NCBI GenBank assembly: GCA_944385395.1 | Contig: CALWXA010000051.1 | Span: forward strand, 1 to 38,444 | DNA length: 38,444 nt | Direction of reading: 5' to 3' | Source: an uncultured Oscillospiraceae bacterium | GTDB lineage: Bacteria > Bacillota > Clostridia > Oscillospirales > Oscillospiraceae | Shown here: positions 7,640-16,485 of the stretch, one piece after another | How the letters are laid out: the number at the start of each line of letters is the position of its first letter | Numbering within the stretch: the first letter of the stretch is position 1 | Made by a program: the position numbers and the translations under genes | The notes under the pieces: model-generated | What the model was told of the DNA's origin: nothing | What the model saw: only the letters and a program-made list of their open reading frames with translations | Databases searched by the model: none

Positions 7640-9097
7640 ATGTACAAATTGGATCAAAATCAGGCGCCCATCCATCAGGCGCTGCAGAAATTCCGCCAGA
7701 TGCGGGTAGTACCCTTCGATGTGCCCGGCCACAAGCGGGGCCGGGGCAATCCGGAGCTGACGGCATTCCTGGGCGAGCAGTGCGTGGGCATCGACGTCAA
7801 CAGCATGAAGCCTCTGGACAATCTCTGCCATCCCATTTCCGTGATCCGTCAGGCAGAAGAACTGGCCGCCGACGCCTTCGGCGCCGCCCACGCCTTTTTG
7901 ATGGTAGGCGGCACCACCAGCTCCGTGCAGAGCATGGTGCTGGCCACCTGCAAGCCCGGGGACAAGATCATCCTGCCCCGGAACGTACACCGCAGCGTCA
8001 TCAACGCCCTGGTACTGTGCGGCGCCATCCCGGTCTACGTGAATCCGGAGGTGGATTCCCGGCTGGGCATCTCTCTGGGCATGAAGCGTGAGCAGGTGGA
8101 AAAGGCCATTGCCCAGCACCCCGACGCCGTGGCCGTATTGGTGAACAACCCCACCTACTACGGCATCTGCAGCGATCTGAAGGCCATCGTGGACATGGCA
8201 CATCAGGCCGGCATGTACTGTCTGGCAGATGAGGCCCACGGTACCCACTTCTATTTCGGAGAAAACATGCCCATTTCCGCCATGGCCGCCGGGGCGGACT
8301 TTGCCTCGGTATCCATGCACAAAAGCGGCGGAAGTCTGACCCAGTCCAGTCTGCTGCTCATCGGCCCCAACGTGCAGGAGGGCCATGTGCGCAAGATCAT
8401 CAACCTCACCCAGACCACCTCCGGCAGCTATCTCCTGATGTCCAGTCTGGACATCAGCCGCCGGAACCTGGCCCTGCGGGGCAAGAAGGTTTTCTCCCAG
8501 GTGGTATCCATGGCCGAATACGCCCGGGAGGAGATCAACGCCATCGGCGGCTACTACGCCTTCGGACGGGAGCTCATCAACGGCGACTCCATCTTCGATT
8601 TCGACGCCACCAAGCTGAGCATCCACACCCGGGACATCGGCTTGGCGGGCATCGAGGTATACGACCTTTTACGGGATGAGTACGACATCCAGATCGAGTT
8701 CGGCGACATCGGCAACATCCTGGCCTATCTCTCCATTGGCGACCGGCCGGCGGAGCTGGAGCGGCTGGTCAGCGCCCTGGCGGAGATCCGCCGGCGGTAT
8801 CAGACCGACGGCAGCGGCTTGATGAATCAGGAATACATCGACCCGGAAGTGGTCATCAGCCCCCAGGACGCCTTCTACGCCGAAAAGGTCAGCGTACCGC
8901 TGGACGAGAGCGTAGGCAAGGTGTGCAGCGAGTTCGTCATGTGCTATCCCCCCGGCATCCCCATCCTGGCACCGGGTGAGCGGATCACCCCCGCCATTCT
9001 GGATTACATCCGCTACGCCAAGGCCAAGGGCTGCTCCATGACCGGTACGGAGGATCCCGACATCGCACACATCAATATTCTGCAGGAGGACGTGTGA
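7640..9097 (+). CDS. speA: Arginine decarboxylase (Orn/Lys/Arg decarboxylase fold I, SpeA type)
   Basis: PLP enzyme that most likely decarboxylates arginine to agmatine, the first step of the operon. At 485 aa it matches the short B. subtilis-type SpeA rather than the roughly 700-aa wing-containing family. Visible: PFDVPGHKRG (25-34), a glycine-rich PLP loop FLMVGGTTSS (86-95), DEAHGTH (197-203, Asp to the pyridine N) and the Schiff-base lysine in SMHKSGGSLTQSS (K228). The ATG at 7640 is chosen because GGTGAGG (7624-7630) lies 9 nt before it, although the frame stays open upstream through the leader. Lysine is an alternative substrate for the family, but the adjacent agmatinase supports arginine. 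It overlaps speE by 1 nt. Confidence 0.9.
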   Translation: MYKLDQNQAPIHQALQKFRQMRVVPFDVPGHKRGRGNPELTAFLGEQCVGIDVNSMKPLDNLCHPISVIRQAEELAADAFGAAHAFLMVGGTTSSVQSMVLATCKPGDKIILPRNVHRSVINALVLCGAIPVYVNPEVDSRLGISLGMKREQVEKAIAQHPDAVAVLVNNPTYYGICSDLKAIVDMAHQAGMYCLADEAHGTHFYFGENMPISAMAAGADFASVSMHKSGGSLTQSSLLLIGPNVQEGHVRKIINLTQTTSGSYLLMSSLDISRRNLALRGKKVFSQVVSMAEYAREEINAIGGYYAFGRELINGDSIFDFDATKLSIHTRDIGLAGIEVYDLLRDEYDIQIEFGDIGNILAYLSIGDRPAELERLVSALAEIRRRYQTDGSGLMNQEYIDPEVVISPQDAFYAEKVSVPLDESVGKVCSEFVMCYPPGIPILAPGERITPAILDYIRYAKAKGCSMTGTEDPDIAHINILQEDV

Positions 9098-9969
9098 TGG
9101 AACTGTGGTTCAGTGAATTTCATGCCCCGGACGTCAAGCACAGCATCCGGGTGGACCGGCATCTCTATTCCCACAAAAGCGACTATCAGCAAATCGACAT
9201 CTATGAGACCCCGGAATTCGGCCGGGTGCTGACCCTGGACGGCAACGTGATGCTCACCGAGCGGGACGAGTTCATCTACGACGAGATGATCACCCATGTG
9301 CCCATGGCGGTGCATCCCAACGTGCAGGACGTGCTGGTCATCGGCGCCGGAGACGGCGGCGTGGTCCGGGAGCTGGCACGGTATGACTCCATCCGGTGCA
9401 TCGATCTGGTGGAGATGGACGATCAGGTGGTGAAGGCCTGCCGGATGTATCTGCCGGAAAACGCCAGCCGCCTGGATGACGCACGGGTACACATCTATTT
9501 CGACAACGCCCTGCGGTTCATCCGCCGCTGCCACGCCCAGTACGATCTCATCATCGTGGACTCCACCGATCCCTTCGGCCCCTCCGAGGGACATTTCACC
9601 CGGGAGTTCTACGGCATTTGCTACAACGCTCTGCGGGATGACGGCATCCTGGTGAACCAGCAAGGCAGCCCCTTCTACCGCCACGACGCCGAGGCCATGC
9701 AGCGCAGCCACAAGCGCATCGCCACCACCTTCCCCATCAGCCGGGTGTATCAGGCCCATATCCCCACCTACGCTGCCGGGTACTGGCTTTTCGGCTTTGC
9801 CAGCAAGAAATACCACCCCATTGACCACTTCAACAAGGAAAAGTGGCTCTCGCTGAATCTCAAGACCAATTACTACACCGTGCGGCTGCATGTGGGAGCC
9901 TTCTATCTCCCGGCATTTCTGGAGCGGCTGCTGGAGGAAGTGGAGGATAAACCATGCGACCGAACATAG
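9097..9969 (+). CDS. speE: Polyamine aminopropyltransferase (spermidine synthase)
   Basis: Transfers an aminopropyl group from decarboxylated S-adenosylmethionine to putrescine or a related amine. It is 290 aa, standard length. Features: N-terminal beta-strand domain with 'LTLDGNVMLTERDEFIYDEMITHVP' pattern, the SAM loop IGAGDGG (82-88), VEMDD (105-109) and the catalytic VDSTDPFGPSEGHF (154-167, D155 and D158). The start ATG overlaps the speA stop (TGATG) and AGGAGG lies 7 nt upstream; a GTG one codon earlier is possible. No S-adenosylmethionine decarboxylase (speD) is visible here, and a carboxyspermidine route is encoded two genes downstream, so its real substrate is open. Confidence 0.92.
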   Translation: MELWFSEFHAPDVKHSIRVDRHLYSHKSDYQQIDIYETPEFGRVLTLDGNVMLTERDEFIYDEMITHVPMAVHPNVQDVLVIGAGDGGVVRELARYDSIRCIDLVEMDDQVVKACRMYLPENASRLDDARVHIYFDNALRFIRRCHAQYDLIIVDSTDPFGPSEGHFTREFYGICYNALRDDGILVNQQGSPFYRHDAEAMQRSHKRIATTFPISRVYQAHIPTYAAGYWLFGFASKKYHPIDHFNKEKWLSLNLKTNYYTVRLHVGAFYLPAFLERLLEEVEDKPCDRT

Positions 9970-10823
9970 AAACCTTCATTGGCTGCGACAGCAGCTACCA
10001 TCAGGCCGACGTAGTGCTCTTTGGGGCGCCCTTCGACTCCACCACCAGTTTCCGGCCCGGGGCTCGGTTCGGCCCGTCGGCCATGCGCCATGAGAGCTTC
10101 GGGCTGGAGACCTACAGTCCCTATCAGGACCGGGATCTCACGGACTGCCGGATCTTTGACAGCGGCGATCTGGAGCTGTGCTTCGGCAACTCCCGCAGCG
10201 CTCTGGACGATATCCGCAATCACACCCGGCAGATCCTCTCTGACGACAAGTTCCCCCTGCTGCTGGGGGGCGAGCATCTGGTGACGCTGGGGGCCGTGGA
10301 GGCCGTGGCGGAGCGGTATCCCCATCTGCACATCATCCACTTCGACGCCCACGCCGATCTGCGGCAGGATTATCTGGGGGCGCAGCTGAGCCATGCCTGC
10401 GTCATCCGGCGCTGCCACGACCTTTTGGGGGACGGACGGATCCATCAGTTCTGCATCCGCAGCGGCGAGCGGGAGGAGTTCCGGTTCGGCCGGGAGCACA
10501 CCGACTTCCATCCCCTGAGCTTTGAGGGGCTCAGCGAGACGGTAGAGCAGCTGCGGCAGGAGGGCTGTCCGGTATATCTCACCATTGATCTGGATTGTCT
10601 GGACCCCGCCTCCTTCCCCGGCACCGGCACGCCGGAGGCCGGAGGCGTCAGCTTCCTGCAGCTTTTGGAAGCCATCCGGCAAGTAGCCGATACCCGGCTG
10701 GTGGGTGCCGACCTCAATGAGCTTGCACCCATGCTGGATCACAGCGGCGTTTCCACCGCCACCGCCTGCAAGGTGCTGCGGGAACTGCTGCTGGCCATTG
10801 CACCTTCGTATCCCCGGGATTGA
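9954..10823 (+). CDS. speB: Agmatinase-family ureohydrolase
   Basis: Manganese-dependent hydrolysis of a guanidino group, giving urea; the expected reaction is agmatine to putrescine. 289 aa. The metal ligands are all present: GGEH (H108), DAHAD (D131, H133, D135) and TIDLDCLDP (D212, D214). SHAC (146-149) is the usual substrate-loop segment. It overlaps speE by 16 nt and has its own SD (GGAGG within speE). Because the next two genes build a carboxy-aminopropyl group, the enzyme might instead, or also, act on aminopropylagmatine; sequence alone cannot decide. Confidence 0.92.
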   Translation: MRPNIETFIGCDSSYHQADVVLFGAPFDSTTSFRPGARFGPSAMRHESFGLETYSPYQDRDLTDCRIFDSGDLELCFGNSRSALDDIRNHTRQILSDDKFPLLLGGEHLVTLGAVEAVAERYPHLHIIHFDAHADLRQDYLGAQLSHACVIRRCHDLLGDGRIHQFCIRSGEREEFRFGREHTDFHPLSFEGLSETVEQLRQEGCPVYLTIDLDCLDPASFPGTGTPEAGGVSFLQLLEAIRQVADTRLVGADLNELAPMLDHSGVSTATACKVLRELLLAIAPSYPRD

Positions 10824-10859
10824 CCGTTTTGAGACGACAGAAAAAAGGAGAATGAGAAC

Positions 10860-12119
10860 ATGAGCAAGGTATTAGTCATCGGCTGCGGCGGCGTGGCCTC
10901 CGTTGCCATCCGTAAGTGCTGCCAGGTCAGCGAGGTATTCACCGACCTGTGCATCGCCAGCCGCACCAAGTCCAAGTGCGACGATCTGGCCGCCGCTCTG
11001 GCCGGCAAGACCGCTACCCGCATCACCACCGCCCAGGTGGATGCCGACAACGTACAGGAGGTCATCGACCTCATCAAGGCCTACCAGCCCGATCTGGTGA
11101 TGAACATCGCCCTGCCCTATCAGGATCTGACCATCATGGACGCCTGCCTGGCCTGCGGCGTCAACTACATGGATACCGCCAACTATGAGCCGGAGGACAC
11201 CGACGATCCGGAATGGCGGGCCATCTATGAAAAGCGCTGCAAGGAAGAGGGCTTCTCCGCCTACTTCGACTACAGCTGGCAGTGGGCCTATCGGGAGCAG
11301 TTCGAAAAGGCCGGGCTCACCGCCCTGCTGGGCTGCGGCTTCGATCCCGGTGTGACCCAGGCCTACTGCGCCTATGCCAAGAAGCATCATTTCGACACCA
11401 TTGACACCATCGACATTCTGGACTGCAACGGCGGCGACCACGGCTATCCCTTCGCCACCAACTTCAACCCCGAGGTGAACCTGCGGGAAGTGTCCGCCCC
11501 CGGCAGCTACTGGGAGGACGGCCACTGGGTGGAGATCCCCGCCATGAGCATCAAGCGGGAGTACAACTTCGATCAGGTGGGCATGAAGGACATGTACCTG
11601 CTGCACCATGAGGAGATCGAGTCTCTGGCCCAGAACATCCCGGAAGTGCAGCGCATCCGGTTCTTCATGACCTTCGGCCAGAGTTATCTGACCCACATGA
11701 AGTGCCTGGAGAACGTGGGGATGCTGTCCACCACCCCGGTGGAATTCGAGGGCCATCAGATTGTGCCCATCAAGTTCCTCAAGGCCCTGCTGCCGGATCC
11801 CGCTTCCCTGGGCCCCCGGACCAACGGCAAGACCAACATCGGCTGCATCTTCACCGGTAAGAAGGACGGCAAGGATGTCACCTACTACATCTACAACGTC
11901 TGCGACCATCAGGAGTGCTACAAGGAAGTGGAGAGCCAGGCCATCAGCTACACCACCGGCGTTCCCGCCATGTGCGGCGCTCTGATGCTGCTCACCGGTA
12001 AGTGGAACAAGACCGGCGTCCACACCGTGGAGGAGTTCGATCCCGATCCGTTCCTGGATGCCCTGGATCAGTACGGTCTGCCCCGCAGCGAAAGCCATAA
12101 CCCGGTGCTGGTGGACTGA
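10860..12119 (+). CDS. Carboxyspermidine-type dehydrogenase (saccharopine dehydrogenase family)
   Basis: NAD(P)H-dependent reductive condensation of aspartate semialdehyde with an amine, probably putrescine to carboxyspermidine, or agmatine to carboxyaminopropylagmatine. 419 aa. An N-terminal Rossmann loop (VLVIGCGGVASVAI, 4-17), the 'YMDTANYEPED' region and 'GCGFDPGVTQAYCAYA' are typical of the saccharopine dehydrogenase-like CASDH/CANSDH enzymes and not of lysine-pathway saccharopine dehydrogenase. The direct neighbour is the matching decarboxylase nspC, only 1 nt away, which strongly supports the assignment. SD AAAAGGAG precedes the ATG after a 36-nt gap from speB. Confidence 0.9.
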   Translation: MSKVLVIGCGGVASVAIRKCCQVSEVFTDLCIASRTKSKCDDLAAALAGKTATRITTAQVDADNVQEVIDLIKAYQPDLVMNIALPYQDLTIMDACLACGVNYMDTANYEPEDTDDPEWRAIYEKRCKEEGFSAYFDYSWQWAYREQFEKAGLTALLGCGFDPGVTQAYCAYAKKHHFDTIDTIDILDCNGGDHGYPFATNFNPEVNLREVSAPGSYWEDGHWVEIPAMSIKREYNFDQVGMKDMYLLHHEEIESLAQNIPEVQRIRFFMTFGQSYLTHMKCLENVGMLSTTPVEFEGHQIVPIKFLKALLPDPASLGPRTNGKTNIGCIFTGKKDGKDVTYYIYNVCDHQECYKEVESQAISYTTGVPAMCGALMLLTGKWNKTGVHTVEEFDPDPFLDALDQYGLPRSESHNPVLVD

Positions 12120-12120
12120 T

Positions 12121-13314
12121 ATGGCCGTATCTCCCGCCTTTGCCGCTCTGGAGCCGCAGCGGCTGTCTGCCCTCCCCTCTCCCTGCTACGTCATCGACGA
12201 AGGGCAGCTTCTGAAAAACGCCCAATGCCTGGGAGCGCTGGCAGAGCGCACCGGGTGCCGGGTACTGCTGGCCCAGAAGGCTTTTTCCAACTACGACTTC
12301 TACCCCCTTCTGGCCCAGTACCTGGCGGGCACCGAGGCCAGCGGCCTCTTTGAAGCCCGGCTGGGCAAGGAGGAAATGCCCGGCGGCGAGGTACACGTTT
12401 TCTGCGCCGCCTACCGGGAGGAAGAATTCCAGGAGCTGCTGGAATACGCCGACCACATCGTGTTCAACTCCCCGGCCCAGCTGGCACAGTTCGGCCCCCG
12501 GGCCAAGGCTGCCGGCAAGGAGGTGGGGCTGCGGATCAATCCCCAGCACTCCACCCAGGAAGGTCACGCCATCTACGATCCCTGCGCTCCCGGCAGCCGT
12601 TTAGGCGTCACCCGAGAGGTATGGGATCAGCAGATGACCCCGGAGCTCATGGCTCTGCTGGATGGGCTCCACTTCCACACCCTGTGCGAGCAGGATTCCG
12701 ACGATCTGGCCTCCACCCTGCAGGCGGTGGAGCAGCGGTTCGGTGACGTACTGGTCCAAATGAAATGGCTGAACATGGGCGGCGGGCATCACATCACCCG
12801 GCCGGGGTATGATCTTCCCCGGTTGGAAGCGTGCATCCGCCACGCTCAGGAGGTCTGGGGCGTGACGGTATATCTGGAGCCCGGTGAGGCGGTAGCCCTC
12901 AACGCCGGGTATCTTGTGAGCCAGGTACTGGATCTGGTGGAGAACGCCGGAGTGCGCATCGCCATTCTGGACACCAGCGCCGCCTGCCACATGCCGGACG
13001 TACTGGAGATGCCCTATCAGCCCCCCATTTACCATGCCGTGGCGGGCGGTGAGGGGGATCACGTCTACCGGCTGGCCGGGCCTACCTGTCTGGCAGGGGA
13101 TGTGGTGGGAGATTACGCCTTTGACCAGCCCCTGCACATAGGGGACACGGTGCTCTTCGGTGACATGGCCATCTACACCACCTGCAAGAACAACACCTTC
13201 AACGGCATGCCCTTGCCGGATATCTGGCGTCTGACGCCCCAGGGCCATACGGAACAGCTGACCCGGTTTGGGTATCGGGACTTCAAAATGCGGCTGGGAC
13301 GGGAAAAAGAATAA
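12121..13314 (+). CDS. nspC: Carboxy(nor)spermidine decarboxylase
   Basis: PLP enzyme of the alanine-racemase fold that decarboxylates carboxyspermidine/carboxynorspermidine (or the agmatine equivalent) to the free polyamine. 397 aa. The PLP lysine is in LLAQKAFS (K53). Other family landmarks are 'HFHTLCEQ', 'NMGGGHHITRPGYD', 'EPGEAVALNAGYL', 'CHMPDVLEMPYQP' and GPTCLAGDVVGDY, which holds the active-site Cys and Asp expected from the dimer partner. The ATG at 12121 begins 1 nt after the stop of the preceding gene with only a weak SD, so translation is probably coupled. It is the last gene of the polyamine operon; a hairpin follows. Confidence 0.93.
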   Translation: MAVSPAFAALEPQRLSALPSPCYVIDEGQLLKNAQCLGALAERTGCRVLLAQKAFSNYDFYPLLAQYLAGTEASGLFEARLGKEEMPGGEVHVFCAAYREEEFQELLEYADHIVFNSPAQLAQFGPRAKAAGKEVGLRINPQHSTQEGHAIYDPCAPGSRLGVTREVWDQQMTPELMALLDGLHFHTLCEQDSDDLASTLQAVEQRFGDVLVQMKWLNMGGGHHITRPGYDLPRLEACIRHAQEVWGVTVYLEPGEAVALNAGYLVSQVLDLVENAGVRIAILDTSAACHMPDVLEMPYQPPIYHAVAGGEGDHVYRLAGPTCLAGDVVGDYAFDQPLHIGDTVLFGDMAIYTTCKNNTFNGMPLPDIWRLTPQGHTEQLTRFGYRDFKMRLGREKE

Positions 13315-13356
13315 AAAAACCAGGGGGGGCAACCAATAATTGCCCCCCTGGTTTGT
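13313..13356. terminator. G/C hairpin terminator after nspC
   Basis: The arm 13317-13332 (seven G in a row) pairs with 13340-13354 (six C) with a one-base bulge. Plus-strand T-tract is short (TTT), but on minus the stem is followed by TTTTTTT, so it may act mainly as a shield in that direction. Confidence 0.75.
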
Positions 13357-13405
13357 AGACAGCCCTCTGATCCTCTGCTATCATCGGGGCAGGAGGTGCA
13401 TCTCT

Positions 13406-13993
13406 ATGACATTCGGTGAACGGCTTCGCTCTTACCGGCTGGCCCAGGGACTTTCTCAGGAACAGGCCGCCCAGATGCTGGGGATCAGCCGGCAGGCGGT
13501 GGCCAAGTGGGAATATGGGCAGTCCGCCCCTTCCACAGAAAATCTGGTGGCACTGTCAAAGCTGTATCAGGTCTCACTGGACGAGTTGGCCGGCAAGGAA
13601 CCCGAAGGTAAAGCGGGCAACCCAATCCTTCGGTCCAATCTGACGCTGCTGGCCATTATCTGTCACGCAGCAGCGTGGAACGTATGCGTCCAGCCCCTGT
13701 CGGATGACAGCATCGGCGCTGCGCCCCTGCTGCTGTGGAAGCTGATTCCGCTGCTGGCGGCATCCATCTGGATGGCCTGCAACCTGCGGTGGGAAACGGA
13801 TCCGGCACAGCGGCGCAAAAATGCCCGTATCGAGCTTTTCTACTGTCTCTTGCAGGCAGCCGCCGGGATCTGGGTCTACAGCAGCCATCAATACTTCCCG
13901 GGCGCACTGCTGATTCTGGCACTGGCCCTGGGGTACATTTTCTGGGTCAATCCCCGATTTATGAACCGGCAGCTGGTGAGAAAAAAGGCCTAA
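13406..13993 (+). CDS. XRE-family regulator with membrane-embedded C-terminal domain
   Basis: 195 aa. Residues 1-65 form a Cro/C1-type helix-turn-helix ('RLRSYRLAQGLSQEQAAQMLG', 'SRQAVAKWEYGQSAPS'). Residues about 75-190 hold four hydrophobic segments, making this a membrane-anchored DNA-binding protein, an arrangement common in Firmicutes and often of unknown signal. The ATG at 13406 is chosen for AGGAGG (13391-13396) 9 nt upstream; an earlier in-frame start would lie in the nspC terminator. No target is evident. It stands alone between two terminators. Confidence 0.85.
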   Translation: MTFGERLRSYRLAQGLSQEQAAQMLGISRQAVAKWEYGQSAPSTENLVALSKLYQVSLDELAGKEPEGKAGNPILRSNLTLLAIICHAAAWNVCVQPLSDDSIGAAPLLLWKLIPLLAASIWMACNLRWETDPAQRRKNARIELFYCLLQAAAGIWVYSSHQYFPGALLILALALGYIFWVNPRFMNRQLVRKKA

Positions 13994-14019
13994 AAGCTAT
14001 AATGGCCGCAAGAGAGCGC

Positions 14020-14051
14020 AAAAAGCGGTGCCCGCCTGGGCACCGCTTTTT
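14020..14051. terminator. Bidirectional terminator between convergent genes
   Basis: Perfect 14-bp stem 14020-14033/14038-14051 with a GCCT loop, flanked by A and T runs that serve both strands. It ends the XRE gene on plus and the amidohydrolase operon on minus. Confidence 0.93.
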
Positions 14052-14058
14052 CCTTGTT

Positions 14059-15687
14059 TTACTTTTCTTCCGCCTGGTAGCGCAGCTGGCCGTCCACATA
14101 TGTTGCCAGCACCTGCACATCCTTGATCTCTTCCGGATCAATGGCGAAGATATCCCGGCTCAGCACGGCAAAGTCTGCCACCTTGCCGGCGGTGATGCTG
14201 CCCTTGCGGTTTTCCTCAAAGGACGCATAGGCGCCGTTGACGGTGAAGCTCTTCACCGCATCCATGACACTGATGCACTGCTCCGGACGCCAGCCGTGTT
14301 CCGGATAGCCCTCCAGGTTCTTGCGGCACACGGCGGTATAGATGTTCTCCATGATATTCAGGGATTCCACCGGGCAGTCGGAGCCGCCGATGATGGGGAT
14401 GCCTTTATCCAGGAACTCCTTCCAGTTATAGGAGGTAGAAGCACGCTCTTTGCCCACACGGTCCTCCACGATGCTGATATCGTAGTTCAGGAAGATGGGC
14501 TGGATATAGGCCAGCAGGTCCATGGATTTCATCCGGTCCAGCTGTTCGGGTGTGGTGATCTGGCAGTGGATGACGCCGTGGCGCTCACCGGTACGGGGGC
14601 AGGCGGCCTTGGCTTTTTCGATGCTGTTGAGCACCATATCCAGCGCGCCGTCGCCGATGGCGTGGATGGCCACCTGCATGCCGGAGCTATGGGCCAGGAC
14701 CATCATGTCGTCCAGCTCCTCCTGGGTAAAGAGGGTGATGCCCCGGGTATCCGGCTTATCGGAATAGGGCTGGCGCAGGAAGGCCGTCCGGGAGCCCAGA
14801 GAGCCGTCGGACAGGAGCTTCAGCGGCCCCAGCCGGAAATGTTCGCTGCCGTAGCCGGTATGGTATCCGGCATCGATGAACTTCTGGATCTTCCAAACCG
14901 CCGGCAGGTTGCACTGCTCATAAATGCGGATCTGCAGTGAGCCGTCACGCTCCATCTCCTCATAGGTATCGATGACCTTCTGGAAGTTGTTGGGCACATC
15001 CTTGAAGTCATCGGTATGGATGGTGGTGATGCCATGGGCCAGGGCCTCCTGGGACGCCAGCTCAATGAGGTAGCGCAGCTCCTCCTTGGTCTGTTCGGGG
15101 ATGGCATCCAGCACCAGCTGACGGGCCATCTCACGGAACACGCCCAGGGGCTTGCCGTTCTCGTCCACGTCGATCTGGCCGCCTTCCACAGGACGGGCCT
15201 CCTCCGACATGCCGATGAGCTCCAGTGCCTTACTGTTGACCACGATAACGTGGCCGTCGGTACGGGTAAAGGCAATGGGGTGCTCGGTGGAGATCTTATC
15301 CAGATCGTACCGGTTCAAAAACCGATGCTCATCCTGGAAGTGATCGTGGTTCCAGCCACGACCCCGGATCCAGGTGCCGGGAGCGGGCTGATGCCGGGCG
15401 ATATAGGCACGGCCACGGTCCACCACGTCCTGGATGCTGTCTGCCGTCTGGAGACTCACGTCCTTGAGGAACATGCCCAGAGACAATACGTGCATATGGG
15501 ATTCGGTAAAGGCCGGCAGCACCGTGCGGCCCTGCATATCGATGCGCTGGACCTCCGGTCCGCACTGATCCTGCAGCTGCCCGCCGCCTACCTGGACGAT
15601 GGTACCGTCACGCACCAGCACCGCTTCCGCCCGGGGCATGGATTCGTCCATCGTGACGAAGCTGCCGTTATAAAAAAGCTGTTCCAT
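14059..15687 (-). CDS. YtcJ-like metal-dependent amidohydrolase (Amidohydro_3)
   Basis: 542-aa cytosolic hydrolase of the amidohydrolase superfamily. Landmarks are 'GRTVLPAFTESHMHV' (first metal HxH), 'FTRTDGHVIVVNSKAL', 'LLSDGSLGSRTAFL', 'QVAIHAIGDGALD' and 'IIGGSDCPVE', with the usual C-terminal 'GKVADFAVLSRD'. Members cleave amide or related C-N bonds of small molecules, and the substrate cannot be read from sequence. It is last in an operon with a sodium/proton antiporter and a MadLM-type carboxylate transporter, so the substrate or product may be the transported acid. SD GGAGG precedes the ATG. Confidence 0.88.
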   Translation of the reverse strand: MEQLFYNGSFVTMDESMPRAEAVLVRDGTIVQVGGGQLQDQCGPEVQRIDMQGRTVLPAFTESHMHVLSLGMFLKDVSLQTADSIQDVVDRGRAYIARHQPAPGTWIRGRGWNHDHFQDEHRFLNRYDLDKISTEHPIAFTRTDGHVIVVNSKALELIGMSEEARPVEGGQIDVDENGKPLGVFREMARQLVLDAIPEQTKEELRYLIELASQEALAHGITTIHTDDFKDVPNNFQKVIDTYEEMERDGSLQIRIYEQCNLPAVWKIQKFIDAGYHTGYGSEHFRLGPLKLLSDGSLGSRTAFLRQPYSDKPDTRGITLFTQEELDDMMVLAHSSGMQVAIHAIGDGALDMVLNSIEKAKAACPRTGERHGVIHCQITTPEQLDRMKSMDLLAYIQPIFLNYDISIVEDRVGKERASTSYNWKEFLDKGIPIIGGSDCPVESLNIMENIYTAVCRKNLEGYPEHGWRPEQCISVMDAVKSFTVNGAYASFEENRKGSITAGKVADFAVLSRDIFAIDPEEIKDVQVLATYVDGQLRYQAEEK

Positions 15688-15705
15688 AGATTCATACCTC
15701 CGAAT

Positions 15706-16476
15706 TTACACCAGCAAGCCTACCAGCCAGCTGCACATCCAATGGAATAGGGTGGGACAGACCAGACAGCCCAATCCCAGATAGAACGTGGCCATCATGG
15801 CACCGTAAGGTACCAGCGTCTCATCGGTGGCCGCCAGACCCGCCGATACGCCGCTGGTGCTGCCCATCATGGCGCCGTAGACCATGGCCGCTTTGGGAGT
15901 GGTAAGGCCGATGTACTTACCCACAATAGGCGTGCCGATCATGATGGCGATGGATTTCACCACGCCGGCGGCAATGGATACCGCCACCACCTCAGAAGTA
16001 ACGCCCAAAGTAGAAGCTGTCACCGGTCCCACAATGAACGACACGGCGCCGGAGGCGATCACCGTCACCTCGTCGGGTGACCGGAAGCCAAAGGCAATGG
16101 CAATGAGCATCCCCACCACAAAGGAGGAAAGCACTCCAAAAAAAAGTGCGATGACACCGGATTTGCCGCATTTCCGGAACTCATCCAGATCCGCCCCGTA
16201 GGAGGTGGAGATGATGGTAAAATCCCGCATCATGGAGCTGCCCAGCAGTCCCACGCCGGAAAATGCCGCCACATCGGCGATTCCCTTACTTCCGCCGGTG
16301 AGGCGGCCGCCAATATAGGCGGCCACCAGTCCGGCAAAAATCGCTATAGCGGAGGCATGGACTCTGCCCCGGAACAGCCGGTTGGCCAGCAGCTCACAGC
16401 CTGCCATCACCAACCCGATGAACAGAAAGGACATGACAAAGCTGTTTTGCACCACTAAATCCTTAATGATCTCCAT
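15706..16476 (-). CDS. madM: MadM-like subunit of a malonate-type sodium symporter
   Basis: 256-aa integral membrane protein with about seven or eight membrane segments. Small, glycine- and serine-rich stretches such as 'SGAVSFIVGPVTASTLG' and 'YGAMMGSTSGVSAGLAATDETLVPYGAMMA' match the MadM malonate transporter subunit known from Malonomonas rubra. It follows madL by 9 nt, and MadL plus MadM together form the carrier. No malonate decarboxylase genes are in view, so the true substrate may be another small carboxylate. SD AGGAGG precedes the ATG. Confidence 0.82.
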   Translation of the reverse strand: MEIIKDLVVQNSFVMSFLFIGLVMAGCELLANRLFRGRVHASAIAIFAGLVAAYIGGRLTGGSKGIADVAAFSGVGLLGSSMMRDFTIISTSYGADLDEFRKCGKSGVIALFFGVLSSFVVGMLIAIAFGFRSPDEVTVIASGAVSFIVGPVTASTLGVTSEVVAVSIAAGVVKSIAIMIGTPIVGKYIGLTTPKAAMVYGAMMGSTSGVSAGLAATDETLVPYGAMMATFYLGLGCLVCPTLFHWMCSWLVGLLV

Positions 16477-16485
16477 TGCCCCCTC

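Noticed and set aside
7262-7640. T-box, lysine, SAM, TPP, cobalamin or ykkC-type riboswitch; also tmRNA, RNase P, SRP or 6S RNA
   Set aside because: I looked for their best-known conserved boxes and did not find them. This is an eye check only and does not exclude distant variants.
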